64,000 nt of DNA from Alnus glutinosa (GCF_958979055.1 NC_084896.1:25773501-25837500), one strand, 5' to 3'. Positions 31,841 to 43,306 are shown, counted from the stretch's first letter. Notes: generated by a model from the letters alone, not told the origin. Translations and numbers: made by a program.

Positions 31841-32910
31841 ATACATATATATATTGATTATGGGCGTGTAATATCAATTATTGTGCCAATTGCTGAAGCC
31901 TAAAAGACAAAAAAAGGTGATATGGTTGATGGGTTTTTTTTTTTAGATACTTGAAAATTAAATTATATTAACTAAGGCTTGGCAACCCAAAAAATAAACA
32001 ATAAAAATGCAAGTACACGGAAACAATGTATCAAATTAAGACGCGGGCCTATTGATTCTTGACACGGATGCCAAAAACCCAAGCCACCAATTAAGGTGGT
32101 TAAAGGTGGTGTATATAGAATCCAGAGGACTCAAACACTGATTGTGTAACAATTACAGGAGAAACAGAGGAAATACAAAAAACAAAATACCTAAAAATAC
32201 AAAAGTGAGAAAATAAAAACTACACAGCATCTGTAGGAAGTCGTTGGGGCTAGGGCTGGGAGTCGTCGGTGCTGGCGCATGGTCTAGCACTGGAAGACCT
32301 TTCCTGAGCCATGAATGCCGCAGACGACCATAAACCACCAATAGCAGAGGTGGGGAAAGGCATGGAAGAGAATCGTGGCCTTCACGTGCTAGCTGGTGTG
32401 AATCACTCGCTGACACGTGTAAGCCACACTCTAATGCGTGGGTGGCTGGTGTCGGTGGAGGCAGAAGAAGACATCAATCACAATGGAGAGGAGAGTCTAG
32501 TGCTACATTTGGAGGATGAGATTAGATCTAGGTTTAAAAACTTTGACCTTAGATCCAAACCAAACTCGACGGAAAACACAACAGAGGAAGGAGGAGACCC
32601 ATGAGAGTTGCGTTGACAGATACAAAAGCATATAAAATGCCTCCAAATGAGACACAAATAGGGCTAAAGTAAACTCTAGAATGATAGGAACCTCATGAGA
32701 GGTCTTTGGAGCCTCCAAGGAGGCGAGAAGGGTAGGGGGAAGGAGGAGGAGGGGTCGGTAGCCATGGTTTGCAGGGAAGGTTTCTTTAGAGGAGAGAGAA
32801 CGGAAAGAATATCAGTTCAAAGAAGGTTTTTCTAGCAGTAACTCCCTGACATGGTTGATGGTTCATGAGTAGGGACACTTTCTTCTTGAAGTGTTTGGCT
32901 CCATTGTAAA
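31841..32910. other. UGT-flank relic plus unrecognised GC-richer segment
   Basis: 31855-31920 (gggcgtgtaatatcaattattgtgcc...attgctgaagcctaa) and 32865-32905 (tcttgaagtgtttggctcca) match parts of the repeats at 51540-52060 and 56790-57240 next to other UGT copies. The ~950 bp between them interrupt this relic. They contain open frames without recognisable motifs and may be an inserted non-autonomous element. Confidence 0.45.
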
Positions 32911-32914
32911 ATGG

Positions 32915-33110
32915 ATGAGAAATGCTACATATTTCAAATTTTTTCTTCAAAAGATTATTTTCAAGTGATGTGTTACCATTTCATGACATTTATTATTTTG
33001 GAAAATGTGTCATAATCTCATGGGATGGTGACATGCATATCACTTAGAAACCAACTTTTGAAAAAAATAAAAATTGAGATGTGTATCATTTTGTAAAAGG
33101 CAACACACTC
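32915..33110. repeat. Small foldback MITE
   Basis: aatgctacatatttcaaatttt at 32922 and the inverted aaaattgagatgtgtatcattt at 33070 enclose about 180 bp of AT-rich DNA with further internal pairing (caagtgatgtgttacc and atatcacttagaaa). Confidence 0.5.
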
Positions 33111-33616
33111 ATATTTTGTATGAGACCTATACATGTGAGACCCATCTCATATGCATAAGTCTCGCACCAAATTTGAGTGTATGTACAAAATGTGTAAAAA
33201 AAATATGAACGGGCATATATAAGACATATTTGTCATTCTCATATAAGTATCTTGAGCAGCTGACTTTTTGTCTTGGTCAAAAAAAAAAAAATCACTTGTG
33301 TCATGGATCCGGATCCCTTGGGGGCACCCCTTAAGAGCACTCACAACGAACTCTTCATATTTAATTGTTTTCTACATTTTTAACAAAAGCAACAAAAATG
33401 CTTAAATAACATACTCTTTAGCAAATGTTAAACTTAACATTTGTCAAATTTTCTCTTTAGATTTAAAGAGCCAAAAAGGCAATGTTTTAATTTTTTTAAT
33501 AATATTTTTTGCAAACCATGCCAATATTCTCCATTTTTCTAATAAATAAAAGCTGCTCCATGTGACGATGTTATTGTGAATGATTAAAAAATATTATTTA
33601 CTTAGGAAAATTTTTA

Positions 33617-33772
33617 AAAAGCTCACTGAACTAAAAATCGATTTTAGAATAGCCCCCATAACTTTTTAATTGTATTAACGTGACCCATCAAACTATCCAA
33701 GTGTGCCAAAAATGTCACTTTTGTCGAAATATACCTATAATACCTATATTCTCTTAAAAACTAAACTAAACT

Positions 33773-33826
<54 letters not shown>

Positions 33827-34336
33827 GAAAAAGGATAAATGCAAAAGCAATCCAAGAAGTTGGCATAAATTATTAATTGTTCACTGTGAAATAAAAAATA
33901 ATTCAAAAGTTTTCAAGGTAGGCAAAAAATAACTTTAGTCTTTGTAGTCAAATTCTGTCAAAATACTTGACGGATTATGTTATTGTCAACGTTAATACCA
34001 ATAAAATGATAACATGCGTCACTCTTACTAAAAAGAAAAGATTAATTAATTTTTTTTTAATTAAAAAAATTAATTTCTTAAGTTTATAATTTCTTTAAAT
34101 TTTTTAGTTTTATATTAATAGTTTTTTTTTTTAAAAAAAAATCTTTATTTTTTTTTAAAACAGTTTTTTATCCATTTTTATTTTACTTTTTAAGAGAATA
34201 AGGGTATTATAGGAATATTTTGACAAAAGTGGCATTTTTGGCACATTTTAGTAGTTTGATAGGTCACATTAGTGCACTTAAAAATTTAAGAGGCTATTCT
34301 AAATTTGTTTGTTTGTTCGGGAGGCTTTTATATTTT
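33617..34336. mobile_element. MITE-like element with long inverted repeats
   Basis: About 140 bp at the left (ttttagaatagcccccat ... gtgccaaaaatgtcacttttgtc ... attctctt) recur inverted at the right (gacaaaagtggcatttttggcac ... aagaggctattctaaa). The centre is A/T runs. Ends near aaagctcactgaac and gttcgggaggcttt; no exact target duplication was fixed. Confidence 0.6.
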
Positions 34337-34911
34337 TTCTTATTTATTTAAAATAGAGAAACATTTAAAGAGTTTGTTATTCGATAATTTAAAAAAGTGG
34401 CTAATTAAAACTCTTAAAATAAATTTTAAGAGTTAACTTTAAAAATATTATGAAGATGCAAAAAAGGAAAAATAAATAAATAAAAATAAAATGCTCACCT
34501 TGGTTATTTATTTATTTATTTTCATTTTAGGGTATCCACATTTTAATTTTTTTCATTTTCAATTCTCCGTTAAAATTTTTTGTTAAATTTTGTCAAAATT
34601 TTCAAAATACCCCTCATTTTTTTAGGAAAAAAAAATGATAGAATTTAGGTGTTGGTCATAATTTCACAGAATTTACAAAAATACCCGTACTTGAATATTT
34701 GAAAATTTTTATATATTTTTTTTTATTTTAAAAAAAATGGTATTTTGGCAATTTTGATAGGATTTAACAGAAAATTGAAACGGATGGTTGAAATTGAAAA
34801 AAAAAAAGTTGAAAGATGGATACCATAAATTGACACTTTTTAAAGTTTAAGTAAACTTTTTCAAAATCAATGAAAGATGAGGGATTATAATTGAAGTTTT
34901 CCTCTTCTTCC

Positions 34912-34942
<31 letters not shown>

Positions 34943-35690
34943 GGGGTGAGACTTGGTCTTTAATTTTTATGCATTACAACAACTTTATGAGATTGGGAAT
35001 TGGGGTTGTCTTTTTCCAATAGCATAAAGAGAATTTAGTAGACAATAATAACACAATGATGTTACGTGCCTAATTACTCAAACACGTAATGAATAAATAT
35101 GGGCAGTTTGAGGAATCTTAATACCTCTTAAATCAACTCGAGAACTGAATATTAATAATCTTTGTTTACTATGTTCATTAACCCAACAGGCTTATATAGA
35201 GTTACAAAGAATTGTTTCATAGAGATGTATCATATGACTATCTTATCACCAACGACTATTAATATTTTTTTTTTTTTTTTTTTGAACGAACTAACAACTA
35301 TTAATAAAGAAAATAATAAAATTAATGCACAACTACTTAGAGATAACATATATACTATCCCTTCATTCTCTACTATTATCTACTACTAAAATCTTAGTAG
35401 AAATAATACTCCCATTAGATAAATAACATCCATTTTCATATGATTGTAAACTCGTAATATTCTATTCCCCTGAAATTAGACCTTGTCCCCAAGGTCCTAG
35501 CTAGGAAAACATATAGATTATGGGCTTATGAGTTATCTGTGTTTCAAACGCTGCCGAGGTATTTCAAACACTGCCGTGGTGATCGCTCGTCCAGTGGCTT
35601 TTCTTCCTTTTCCGCAAGCTGTCTCTCCCAATACTTCTTATCGTTGCCTTCGTTGGGCTTCCATGTGCTTTGTGGCACGTACACGATGGG
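34337..35690. other. Intergenic DNA with 25-G run and UGT-flank relic
   Basis: 34500-34870 holds another inverted pair of ggtatcca-like words (MITE-like). 34922-34946 is 25 consecutive G after a T-run. 34975-35060 (acaactttatgagattggg ... aaagagaatttagtagacaataa) is a diverged match to 9605-9640 and 9980-10010, the DNA upstream of UGT1. It is a trace of another duplicated unit. No intact gene. Confidence 0.5.
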
Positions 35691-35699
35691 GGTTGAGCA

Positions 35700-35879
35700 A
35701 GTGGGTTGTTAATTTTGAAATGAGTAAAAAGTGATGATGTGATATAAAATAAAAAGAATTTGTATAGAAAAGTGAAAAAATTTTGTATTGTAGTGAATTT
35801 TTTTATTTGAATAGTAATAAAAAATTATTGATGTGATATAAAAAGTGAAAAAAGTGAGAATGTTTTGATGTTGATTGGT

Positions 35880-35921
<42 letters not shown>

Positions 35922-36022
35922 GTGGACAGTAACACGCATTACTGTGTTCTGTTATGCTCTTTAACAAACAAGGCCTTGGGGTTGTTTGTCAAGGAACAAT
36001 ACATTACAGTATTGTTCATATA

Positions 36023-36056
<34 letters not shown>

Positions 36057-36306
36057 CATTTTTTTATACTTTTCACTACTAATCAACATCAAAACATTCC
36101 CACTTTTTTTCACTTTTTTTATATCACATCAATAATTTTTTATTACTATTCAAATAAAAAAATTCACTACAATACAAAACTTTTTCACTTTTTTATACAA
36201 ATTCTTTTTATTTTATATCACATCATCACTTTTTACTAATTTCAAAAACCAACAACCCATTACTCTGTTCTGTTCTGTTCTGTAATGTCACTTGCCAAAC
36301 AAGCCC
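35700..36306. mobile_element. Two head-to-head MITEs of one family
   Basis: 35700-35972 and 35978-36306 are inverted copies of one element (shared words atatcacatcaataattttt, caaaactttttcacttttt and their complements). The second ends ttgccaaacaagccc. The copy at 51588-51896 has both ends (gggcttgtttgacaa, ttgccaaacaagccc). Each half of the pair carries a long A- or T-run, at 35883-35920 and 36027-36056. Confidence 0.7.
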
Positions 36307-36865
36307 ATTGACTGGATGGTAACTAGATTCAATGGAAGATTCTGATAGGGAAGGGTGTCGTAATGTGACTGGTTGTGGTAATTAATGCATTGAATGCTTT
36401 TAGAACATTCTCATAAGTTTTTTTAACCATTTTCTTTAAATATGAAAAACAAAATTATTTTTTACTTCTTTATCAAAAAAATACCTCACAACAAATTCTC
36501 TTCATTTTTTCTTATATCATTAAAATATTATTTTTTTACTTTTACTTTAATTAAAATATAAAAAAGAAGATAAAGTAGGAGAAAGATAATATATTTTGTA
36601 AATAAATAATTGAATGGGAAGTGAATAGTGCTTTCCAATGCATATTCACTTCTCAAGGAAACGAAAATTTTAAGAAAACTGTTGTTGAGGGGTTTTTGTA
36701 ACTTTCTTGAAATTTTTCAAAAAAACTTAGGAAACAGACCTCATTTAGGGAAGCTGTGAATGCTCTTAGTAATTAACTTCATCAACAAAAAAAATAATAT
36801 TTATTTAAAGTAGAAAAATATTTGAAGAGTTTATTATTTAATAACTTTAAAAAGTGACTAGCTAA

Positions 36866-37533
36866 GGCCATCTCCAGCGGATGCTTTACTTTAGCCAAAA
36901 AGTCAAATTTAACTATTTTTTGCCTTTTTTCTTCTTCAGCACATTAGCTACTTTAACCATTTTTTCTTAACAATGAACAGTAAATAGCCAACAATAGCTA
37001 TTCACTGTTCAACACTACAAGCATTTTTTATTAATATTTTCTCAATCTCCCACTCTCCCTCTTCGTCCCTCCCGGTCCTGATGCCCAACGAAACCCACCA
37101 CCCCTCTCGGTCAACACCACCAACCCCTTCCCTCTCATTCACCGCCGCTGCACTTCTTTCCTCCGTCCCCAGCAACGTCGTCATTCTCACCCAAAACCTC
37201 GCCGATGAGCTTGTCATCGTCGACACCAAGCCCGACAAGCTTCGGGGCGAGATGCTCAACCTCCAGCACACTGTTGCCTTCCTCCCCCACACCAAAATCC
37301 ACGCCTCCGTCGACTACGCCGTCACTATCGGATCCGATCTCTGCATCGTCACTGCCGGGGCCCGCCAGATCCTTGACTCGTCCAGGTTTTGGTTCCTTGT
37401 CGCCGATCATCTCGTTGCTCGCCAATCCTCATCGCCGATCCTCATCAGCTCAAGAAATGAGACGGGTTGGGGTTGAGGAGATGGGTTGGGGTTGGGGGTT
37501 GGGGGAGACCGGAGAGTGAGAGGGAGAAGTGAA

Positions 37534-37566
<33 letters not shown>

Positions 37567-37709
37567 GAAAAAGATTAAAAAACAATATTTTAAGAAAATG
37601 AAGAGTGGAATAGAGATTATTGTTGGAGTGTTTTTAAGATAGCCAATGGTTAAAGTAGAGATTTGTACTTTTTGAGTAATTATTTTAATTCTAACTGCTG
37701 GAGATGGCC
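36866..37709. mobile_element. PIF/Harbinger-like TIR element carrying host gene fragment
   Basis: The ends are ggccatctccagc and the inverted gctggagatggcc. They are flanked by taa at 36863-36865 and 37710-37712, the 3-bp target duplication expected for PIF/Harbinger. The element is 844 bp and encodes no transposase. Its GC-rich core (37030-37480) contains a lactate dehydrogenase fragment. An AAT microsatellite lies at 37535-37564. Confidence 0.8.
37171..37371 (+). pseudogene. Captured L-lactate dehydrogenase fragment
   Basis: In an open frame from 37081 to 37476, residues 31-97 read like plant L-lactate dehydrogenase: ILTQNLADEL, VDTKPDKLRGEMLNLQH, FLPHTKIHASVDYAV, GSDLCIVTAGARQI. This covers the second strand of the Rossmann fold onward. 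The NAD-binding glycine loop before it and the catalytic region after it are missing, and the flanking residues are unrelated. It is therefore a fragment of roughly 67 codons, not an enzyme, although the frame starts at an ATG and is unbroken for 131 codons. It lies in the middle of a TIR element, which points to gene capture. Confidence 0.85.
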
Positions 37710-37838
37710 TAAACCAGTAAACGGCCTATTGTGAATGCTAAATAGTCAACCAAAAAAAAAAGAAGGAAGAGGAGAGAAAAGAAACAAAAACTTTATGGTG
37801 GTTTAGTCTTAGAGCATCTCCGACCAGCAACATTTTAT

Positions 37839-38151
37839 TGTTAGAGAATATATTGATACCGTATATTACGGTACTTTCCATATATTGTAGGATTTGATTT
37901 AATCCTCATTAATTGTAATTGATTATAATCAAATCAGATTTGAATACATTCAATTCTGATTTGATTATATTCTCTTTACATATCATTTTGTATTCTCTCT
38001 ATATCCCTATAAATATGGATAATTTGTATTGTAAATCATTCAAGCAATAAGAGCATAATGTAGCCTTAGGACTTACCGAACCACGTAAAATTCCTTTGTC
38101 TATTTTATTATTCCGCAATCTTTATTTGTCATTTGTTTATGTTTTTTATCA
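37839..38151 (+). repeat. Element B 5' LTR
   Basis: 313 bp. It lacks about 23-25 bases present in the 3' LTR (around gggctttaccctgtggat near 40588), so the two copies have diverged by a deletion. TATA-like ctataaata near 38009. Confidence 0.9.
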
Positions 38152-38933
38152 TGGTATCAGAGCTATAGGCTAACGCCAGTGTTTGATCCAATGGTCCTGT
38201 GATTTATTTCTCTTGTTTATTTTTTTTTTCAATTTCTTGTATTTCAGTTTTCTCATCATTCCTCTGTTCGACCAATGTCCTCTGTTTCTTTTCTTTTCAT
38301 TCTCTGTTTCTCTTTCTTTTCTTTCTTTTGTTTTGTCAAACAGTGGTGTGCGTGAGTTGGAGATAAACTTTCCTCCAACCCATGTCACTTCTGTCTTCTA
38401 TGTTGCTGTTCAATCAAAAAAAAAAATCCAGTGCTTGCCTGTGTCTCCATTGGAAACAAAACAAACCATTTTTCAAATGGTTTTCTCTTGCGTTTTCACG
38501 CACGGATCTGGATTTGATCAACGATCCCAATGAGTTCTTACTACCAATCGTTTCTGCCGCCGCAGCTGTCCTCTTCTACAGATCCGATTCTGGTCTTCGT
38601 CATTGTCGATCTACAGCAGCAACACCAACCTTGGCCTAGTCATGCCGGCGCCCCCACCAACTGTGCACGATCTGATCATCATCTCATCCGTGCTTTACAT
38701 CTCACGGCGAATCTACGCCACCAAGCCCCCCTCCAGCGATCTGCCCTGCTAGCAGCCCATAAAGATCCACCAGCTTCATTTGCTTCTCAGCCACTCACCG
38801 CAGATCTGTCCAGATTCGCTCTTGCAAGTCCTTTTTTTTGTGTGCGTTTTGTTATCTTGTTTTGGGTTTATCTTCTATCCAGAAGGTTCAACTTTGTTTC
38901 TATGTATTGTGTACTCTCTATCTAAAAGAGAAA

Positions 38934-39666
38934 TGGGTAATTACCTTTTCCCTCCATGAACTACCAGCCAATGTCATTTTTCCCCCACGAACTACCACTT
39001 CGACCAAAAGAGAACATCAAACTACCATTTTTATACACTTTGCCCCCTTCCGTCAAGAATTCCGTTAATTTTGGATGGAATATGCCATTTTTTACCGTTA
39101 ATTTTGACTTAAAGACCAAAATACCCTCTACAGTAATTAATAAAAAATATTAAAATTAATATATTTAAAAAAAAAAAAAAAAAAAAAACCAAAAACCAAA
39201 AACCTGAAGGAAAAGCCGCCACCCCTGAGGTGGCAGGGTGGCTCGCGGCCCACCCCGGCCTAAGGGGTGGCCGCACAGCCTCCCCAGAACCTGGGGGGGC
39301 CACGCGGCCACCCTAGGTCATTTCTAGGTGGCCGCGCGGCCACCCAGCTTTCGGGGTGGGCCGCGAGCCACCCCAGAGGTGGCTCCGGCCACCTCTGGGG
39401 TGGCTCACAGGCCACCCGGCCACCTTAGGGGTGGCGGCAGCCACCCCTTTTCCTTCAGTCTTTTTTTTTTTTTTTTTTAAATGAGGGTATTTAAGTCATT
39501 TTTGAAATTGAGTTAGGGCATTTACGTCTTTGCATGAATTAGACTGACAGAAGGGGGCAAAGTGTGTAAAAATTGTAGTTTGATGCTCTCTTTTGGTCGA
39601 AGTGGTAGTTCATGGGGGCAAAATGACACAGGCCGGTAGTTCATGGGGGGAAAAGGTAATTACCCC
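38934..39666. mobile_element. Mutator-type MITE nested in element B
   Basis: About 120-bp inverted repeats: tgggtaattaccttttccc...gaactaccacttcgacc at the left, and the inverse at the right (ggtcgaagtggtagttc ... aaaaggtaattacccc). They are flanked by a 9-bp direct repeat, aaagagaaa (38925-38933 and 39667-39675). The core (39205-39450) is GC-rich with many ggtggcc/ggccacc words that can pair. No gene. Confidence 0.85.
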
Positions 39667-39710
39667 AAAGAGAAAAGAATGTGTATTGTGTACTCTCTCT
39701 CTCTCTAAAA

Positions 39711-39755
<45 letters not shown>

Positions 39756-39854
39756 AGAGAGAGATAAAAGTGTAGTTTTGGTAGTGAATGGGTAGTCGTG
39801 GAAGATGAAAAGGTTTAAAAAAAAAAAAAAAAAAAAAAATCATTAAAAGAGGCC

Positions 39855-40195
39855 AAAGTTGCCCAAATTGTTTTTGGCCCTTTGTTGGCCCATTATTTGT
39901 ATTTGGCCTTTGCGGTATTGTTTCAAACCAAGGTCTATTTCAGCCCATAGTTGGCTCTGGCCCCATAGTTGGCCCATATTATTTGACATGTGGTATTGTT
40001 TCAACCCATGTCCATTTCAGCCCATAGTTGGCCCTACATATTTTTGGCTCCTGTGGTATTGTTTCAAACCCAGGCTCATTTCAGCCCATCGTTGGCTTTC
40101 ATATTTGGCCCATAGTTGGCCCATTATTTGTATTTTGGCATTTGTGGTATTATTTTAAGCCCATGTCCATTTAGCCCCCAGTTGGCTCGAAGAAG
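39855..40195 (+). repeat. TTGGCCCAT repeat zone of element B
   Basis: Repeated ttggcccat, cagcccatagttggc and tggtattgtttcaa words precede the 3' LTR. They match, in the same element orientation, the array of element A. Confidence 0.7.
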
Positions 40196-40357
40196 AAGAA
40201 GAAAGAGGAAGACGAAGAAGAAGCAGAAGAAGGAAGATGAAGAAGAATAAGAAGAAAGATGTTCTCCAAACTGGGTTATATCTGACCCAACATAAAAAAA
40301 TTAAAAAAAATTCAAACTCAAGATTTCAGAATCTTCCACCTTGAGTTTGCAGGGGGA

Positions 40358-40693
40358 TGTTAGAGAATATATTGATACTGTATATTACGGTACTTTCCAT
40401 ATATTGTAGGATTTGATTTAATCCTCATTAATTGTAATTAATTATAATCAAATCAGATTTGAATACATTCAATTCTGATTTGATTATATTCTCTTTACAT
40501 ATCATTTTGTATTCTCTCTATATCCCTATAAATAGGAATAATTTGTATTGTAAATCATTCAAGCAATAAGAGCATAATGTAGCCTTAGGGCTTTACCCTG
40601 TGGATGTAGGTCATAGACCGAACCACGTAAAATTCCTTTGTCTATTTTATTATTCCGCAATCTTTATTTGTCATTTGTTTATGTTTTCTATCA
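40358..40693 (+). repeat. Element B 3' LTR
   Basis: 336 bp, tgttagag...tatca. It keeps the segment missing from the 5' LTR, including tgtggatgtaggtcatagacc. Confidence 0.9.
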
Positions 40694-41277
40694 TTTATCT
40701 AAAATGCCTAATCAAAAAGTATAATTTTCTACTTTAATTAAGACTGATCAGAAGCTGTCCACGAGCAACTTCTTTGCCATTCAAAGGGATTGAGCTCTTG
40801 ACAAGATTCGTCAAACACAACAAATGATGAACACTAGTTATACTTTGTATACCAAAAAACAGACTTTGTTTAAAAGTTTTTAAATTCAAACACAACAAAT
40901 ATTTCCAGAAAACATTAACACATTGCAACAGTGTTTATGGTTTGCTCTTCATTTCATTATTTACTTTCCTGCCTGCAGTTTACCACATGAGAAACTTCAT
41001 TGCTCTTCATTTCACCCAATTCGATCTTGTACCATTTTCCTCCATGAGAAATTTCTTCCTCATGTGCTTACCACATACTTACATAAAGGAAACCATTGCA
41101 AATTAAATTCACAAGAGTCATTATTTCAAAACCCACATTATCCTGTGATTCCAAAATCTTGGACAACACAATAACTTTACATCAGATGGGATTCTACCAA
41201 ACAAGCAGATCAAACAGAGAACATAAAAGTTAGACCTTTCTGTTTAAGGCTTACCCTTGTTACTCATGAGTAATTTA
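40694..41277 (-). other. UGT4 3' flank
   Basis: No gene seen. From about 41110 it is similar to the 3' flank of UGT3 (aacaagcagatcaaa, gaacataaaagtta), so the UGT3/UGT4 duplication includes downstream DNA. Confidence 0.5.
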
Positions 41278-42738
41278 TCAAGAACCAATGGCCTTGAGAT
41301 CTTCAATTACAGCATTCAAATCCAAGTAAGACGATCCGCCCTCTTCAACTGCCCTCCTTGCCAGCTCCCCAAGCACCTTTGCTCTGCTTCTCATTTCCTC
41401 TGCTTCCTCCCCAAACATTATCCGCTTCACTGCCTTCTCTATGGCATCCCTATTAATGTTGTCCCCTTTCAAACTAACCCATCGTTGGGCACCAACACTG
41501 ACCCCAATTTTAATCACCTGAGTTACCAACTTCTCATTGAAAAACTGCTCAGCAGACACTGGCCATGTAACCATGGGCACTCCTGCAGCCACCCCTTCCA
41601 ATATGGAATTCCACCCACAATGAGTCACAAACCCTCCAACTGCTTCATGGTCAAGAATCAACACCTGGGGCGCCCAACCTCTTATGATCAGTCCCTTGCC
41701 TTCCATTCTCTTCTCAAACCCTTCAGGCAGCCACTCTTCTTCTTCTTCTTCTCCTCCATGATTCTTTTCTTTTTTCACAACCCAAATGAATTGCTGTCCA
41801 GAAGCCTCAAGACCCATTGCAATCTCCAATAGCTGAGAGTCATTGAAGTCTGCCACACTTCCAAAACAAATATAAACAACCGAATGAGGTTTCTTTGTAT
41901 CAAGCCACTTTAAACAGTACCCATGTTCATCTATAGAACTTGCCTTCCCCCTTTGTGCTTTGTCTTCAGTATCTTTGATGCATACTGAAAGGGGCCCTAT
42001 ATGCCACGCCTTCCTTCCCATAACCTTCCTGTAGTGATCTACATAGTCTTGTTCAAGCTCGTAAAAGCTGTTAACAACAACACCATAGCTCCTCGCCTCT
42101 GATTCTCTTAATGCTTTAAAAAACTTGGCAAAAAATTCTGTACTTTCAACATTTTCTTCGGCCAAAACTGGCAATTGCGCTCTTGTCAACTTGATATCGT
42201 TCGGCAAATTAGGAATGGAAAATAGTTCTGAATCTGATGACACGTTCTTGCCAGGCTCGTATAGTCTGAGGCATTCTAAAGCACATAAGGGGAAGAAACC
42301 GGTTCCATGGAAAACAAGCCTCGGAACACCATATTTAGTAGCAATGTCGGTAGCCCACGGAAAGAACATGTCGGCGACAAGGCAATCAGGAGCATGTTCT
42401 TGCAAAAGCTGGTCAATCTGTGGTTCAAGCATGGTGGTTGCTTTGATGAACTTCTGTTGCACTCCATGTGAAGAAGCCATGTGGAAGCTCTCACATCCTT
42501 CAGGCAATCCAGCCTCTATAGTAGGGAATTTGATAACAAGAACTCCAATTTCGACACCCAAATTTTGGCTTCTTTGTATTGTTTTGGCTAAGAGTGGGGC
42601 GTTGAGAGGAGTGGTAACTATGGTTGCTTTTATACCTCGCGAAGCAAATAGTTTGGCCATGTCTATGGCGGGTATCATGTGGCCTTGAGCCATAAAGGGA
42701 AAGAAGAACATGTGTAGCTGACGCTTCTCGTTACCCAT
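41278..42738 (-). CDS. UGT4: UDP-glycosyltransferase, UGT73 type
   Basis: Complete intronless gene, 486 aa, starting MGNEKRQLHMFFFPF. It has the full set of family residues: His20 (AQGHMIP), the partner Asp in VADMFFPW (about 123), and a complete PSPG box with the normal GVPMVTWP and terminal Gln. Of the six UGT copies it is the one most likely to be a normal enzyme. It differs from UGT3 mainly near residues 190-215 and by a run of glutamates (EEEEEE, from a CTT repeat at 41739-41753) before WLPEGF. Likely a cytosolic glucosyltransferase acting on phenolic compounds; the acceptor is not known. Confidence 0.94.
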   Translation of the reverse strand: MGNEKRQLHMFFFPFMAQGHMIPAIDMAKLFASRGIKATIVTTPLNAPLLAKTIQRSQNLGVEIGVLVIKFPTIEAGLPEGCESFHMASSHGVQQKFIKATTMLEPQIDQLLQEHAPDCLVADMFFPWATDIATKYGVPRLVFHGTGFFPLCALECLRLYEPGKNVSSDSELFSIPNLPNDIKLTRAQLPVLAEENVESTEFFAKFFKALRESEARSYGVVVNSFYELEQDYVDHYRKVMGRKAWHIGPLSVCIKDTEDKAQRGKASSIDEHGYCLKWLDTKKPHSVVYICFGSVADFNDSQLLEIAMGLEASGQQFIWVVKKEKNHGGEEEEEEWLPEGFEKRMEGKGLIIRGWAPQVLILDHEAVGGFVTHCGWNSILEGVAAGVPMVTWPVSAEQFFNEKLVTQVIKIGVSVGAQRWVSLKGDNINRDAIEKAVKRIMFGEEAEEMRSRAKVLGELARRAVEEGGSSYLDLNAVIEDLKAIGS

Positions 42739-43100
42739 TTCTAGGAGAATGAGTTGGTCTAGAGACTAGAGGAGCTGGTCTGGTGATGAACACGAAGCAA
42801 AGGAAAATTTGCTTTGCGCTTGCTTCTTGGGTTAGGCTTCGGGGATTGAGATTCGGTTCATTTTTTTGGATAAGCCACCGGGTGTCATACGTTATATATA
42901 TATAGATATATTTGTTTTAAAACAAAATATTTGAACCATTCATTTAAAATTGTACGGAGTGTCATATATTTTATTTGAATAAAATGAATTGATTATATCA
43001 TGAGTTCATCATGACAACAAATAAAAAGGAGGGAACTTAAGGGTGTTTAGAGGTGATTTGATCACTTCTATCGATTAGTCTGGGAGTGGCCGAACTATAT
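42739..43100 (-). promoter_or_regulatory. UGT4 upstream region
   Basis: The leader is similar to that of UGT3 up to about 42890, where the two diverge at a tatatatata tract (42894-42904, minus-strand TATA candidate about 155 bases upstream of the ATG). Further upstream I see nothing recognisable. Confidence 0.45.
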
Positions 43101-43190
43101 CTTATTAGGGGTGCAAAGCTAGCTTGTTATAACCGACAAATCGGTTGAGTACCCGGTTGAAAATAACCGGTAATCAACTCTACCGGAGCT

Positions 43191-43306
43191 TCTATTTGGG
43201 ATCCTCCTATGCAATGCAACTATTATTGATTTTGCTTTGAATTTGCTTAATTCTGAAGTCAGAAACATTGAAGAAGAAAGACAAGCACTCCTGCATTTCA
43301 AACAAG
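43191..43306 (+). pseudogene. LRR receptor-like N-terminal fragment, part 1
   Basis: The plus strand reads LNSEVRNIEEERQALLHFKQ after a hydrophobic stretch. This is the typical N-terminal cap of plant LRR receptor-like proteins (ExxALLxFK). Copia-2 interrupts it here. It continues after the target duplication at 50606 (GLEEDYKGLLSSWVSHD, stop, DCCKWEGIKC). Confidence 0.75.

Larger units (their letters stand above)
37839..40693 (+). mobile_element. Non-autonomous LTR retrotransposon B
   Basis: The element is 2855 bp. The LTRs are 37839-38151 and 40358-40693, and the target duplication tttat lies at 37834-37838 and 40694-40698. The primer-binding site tggtatcagagc follows the 5' LTR at 38152, and a polypurine tract (cagggggat) precedes the 3' LTR. 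There are no retroviral genes. It is related to element A through the end of the LTR (gcataatgtagcc ... gaaccacgtaaa), a ~90-bp interior stretch near 38330-38420, and the TTGGCCCAT repeat zone. It contains a nested MITE at 38934-39666. Confidence 0.93.
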
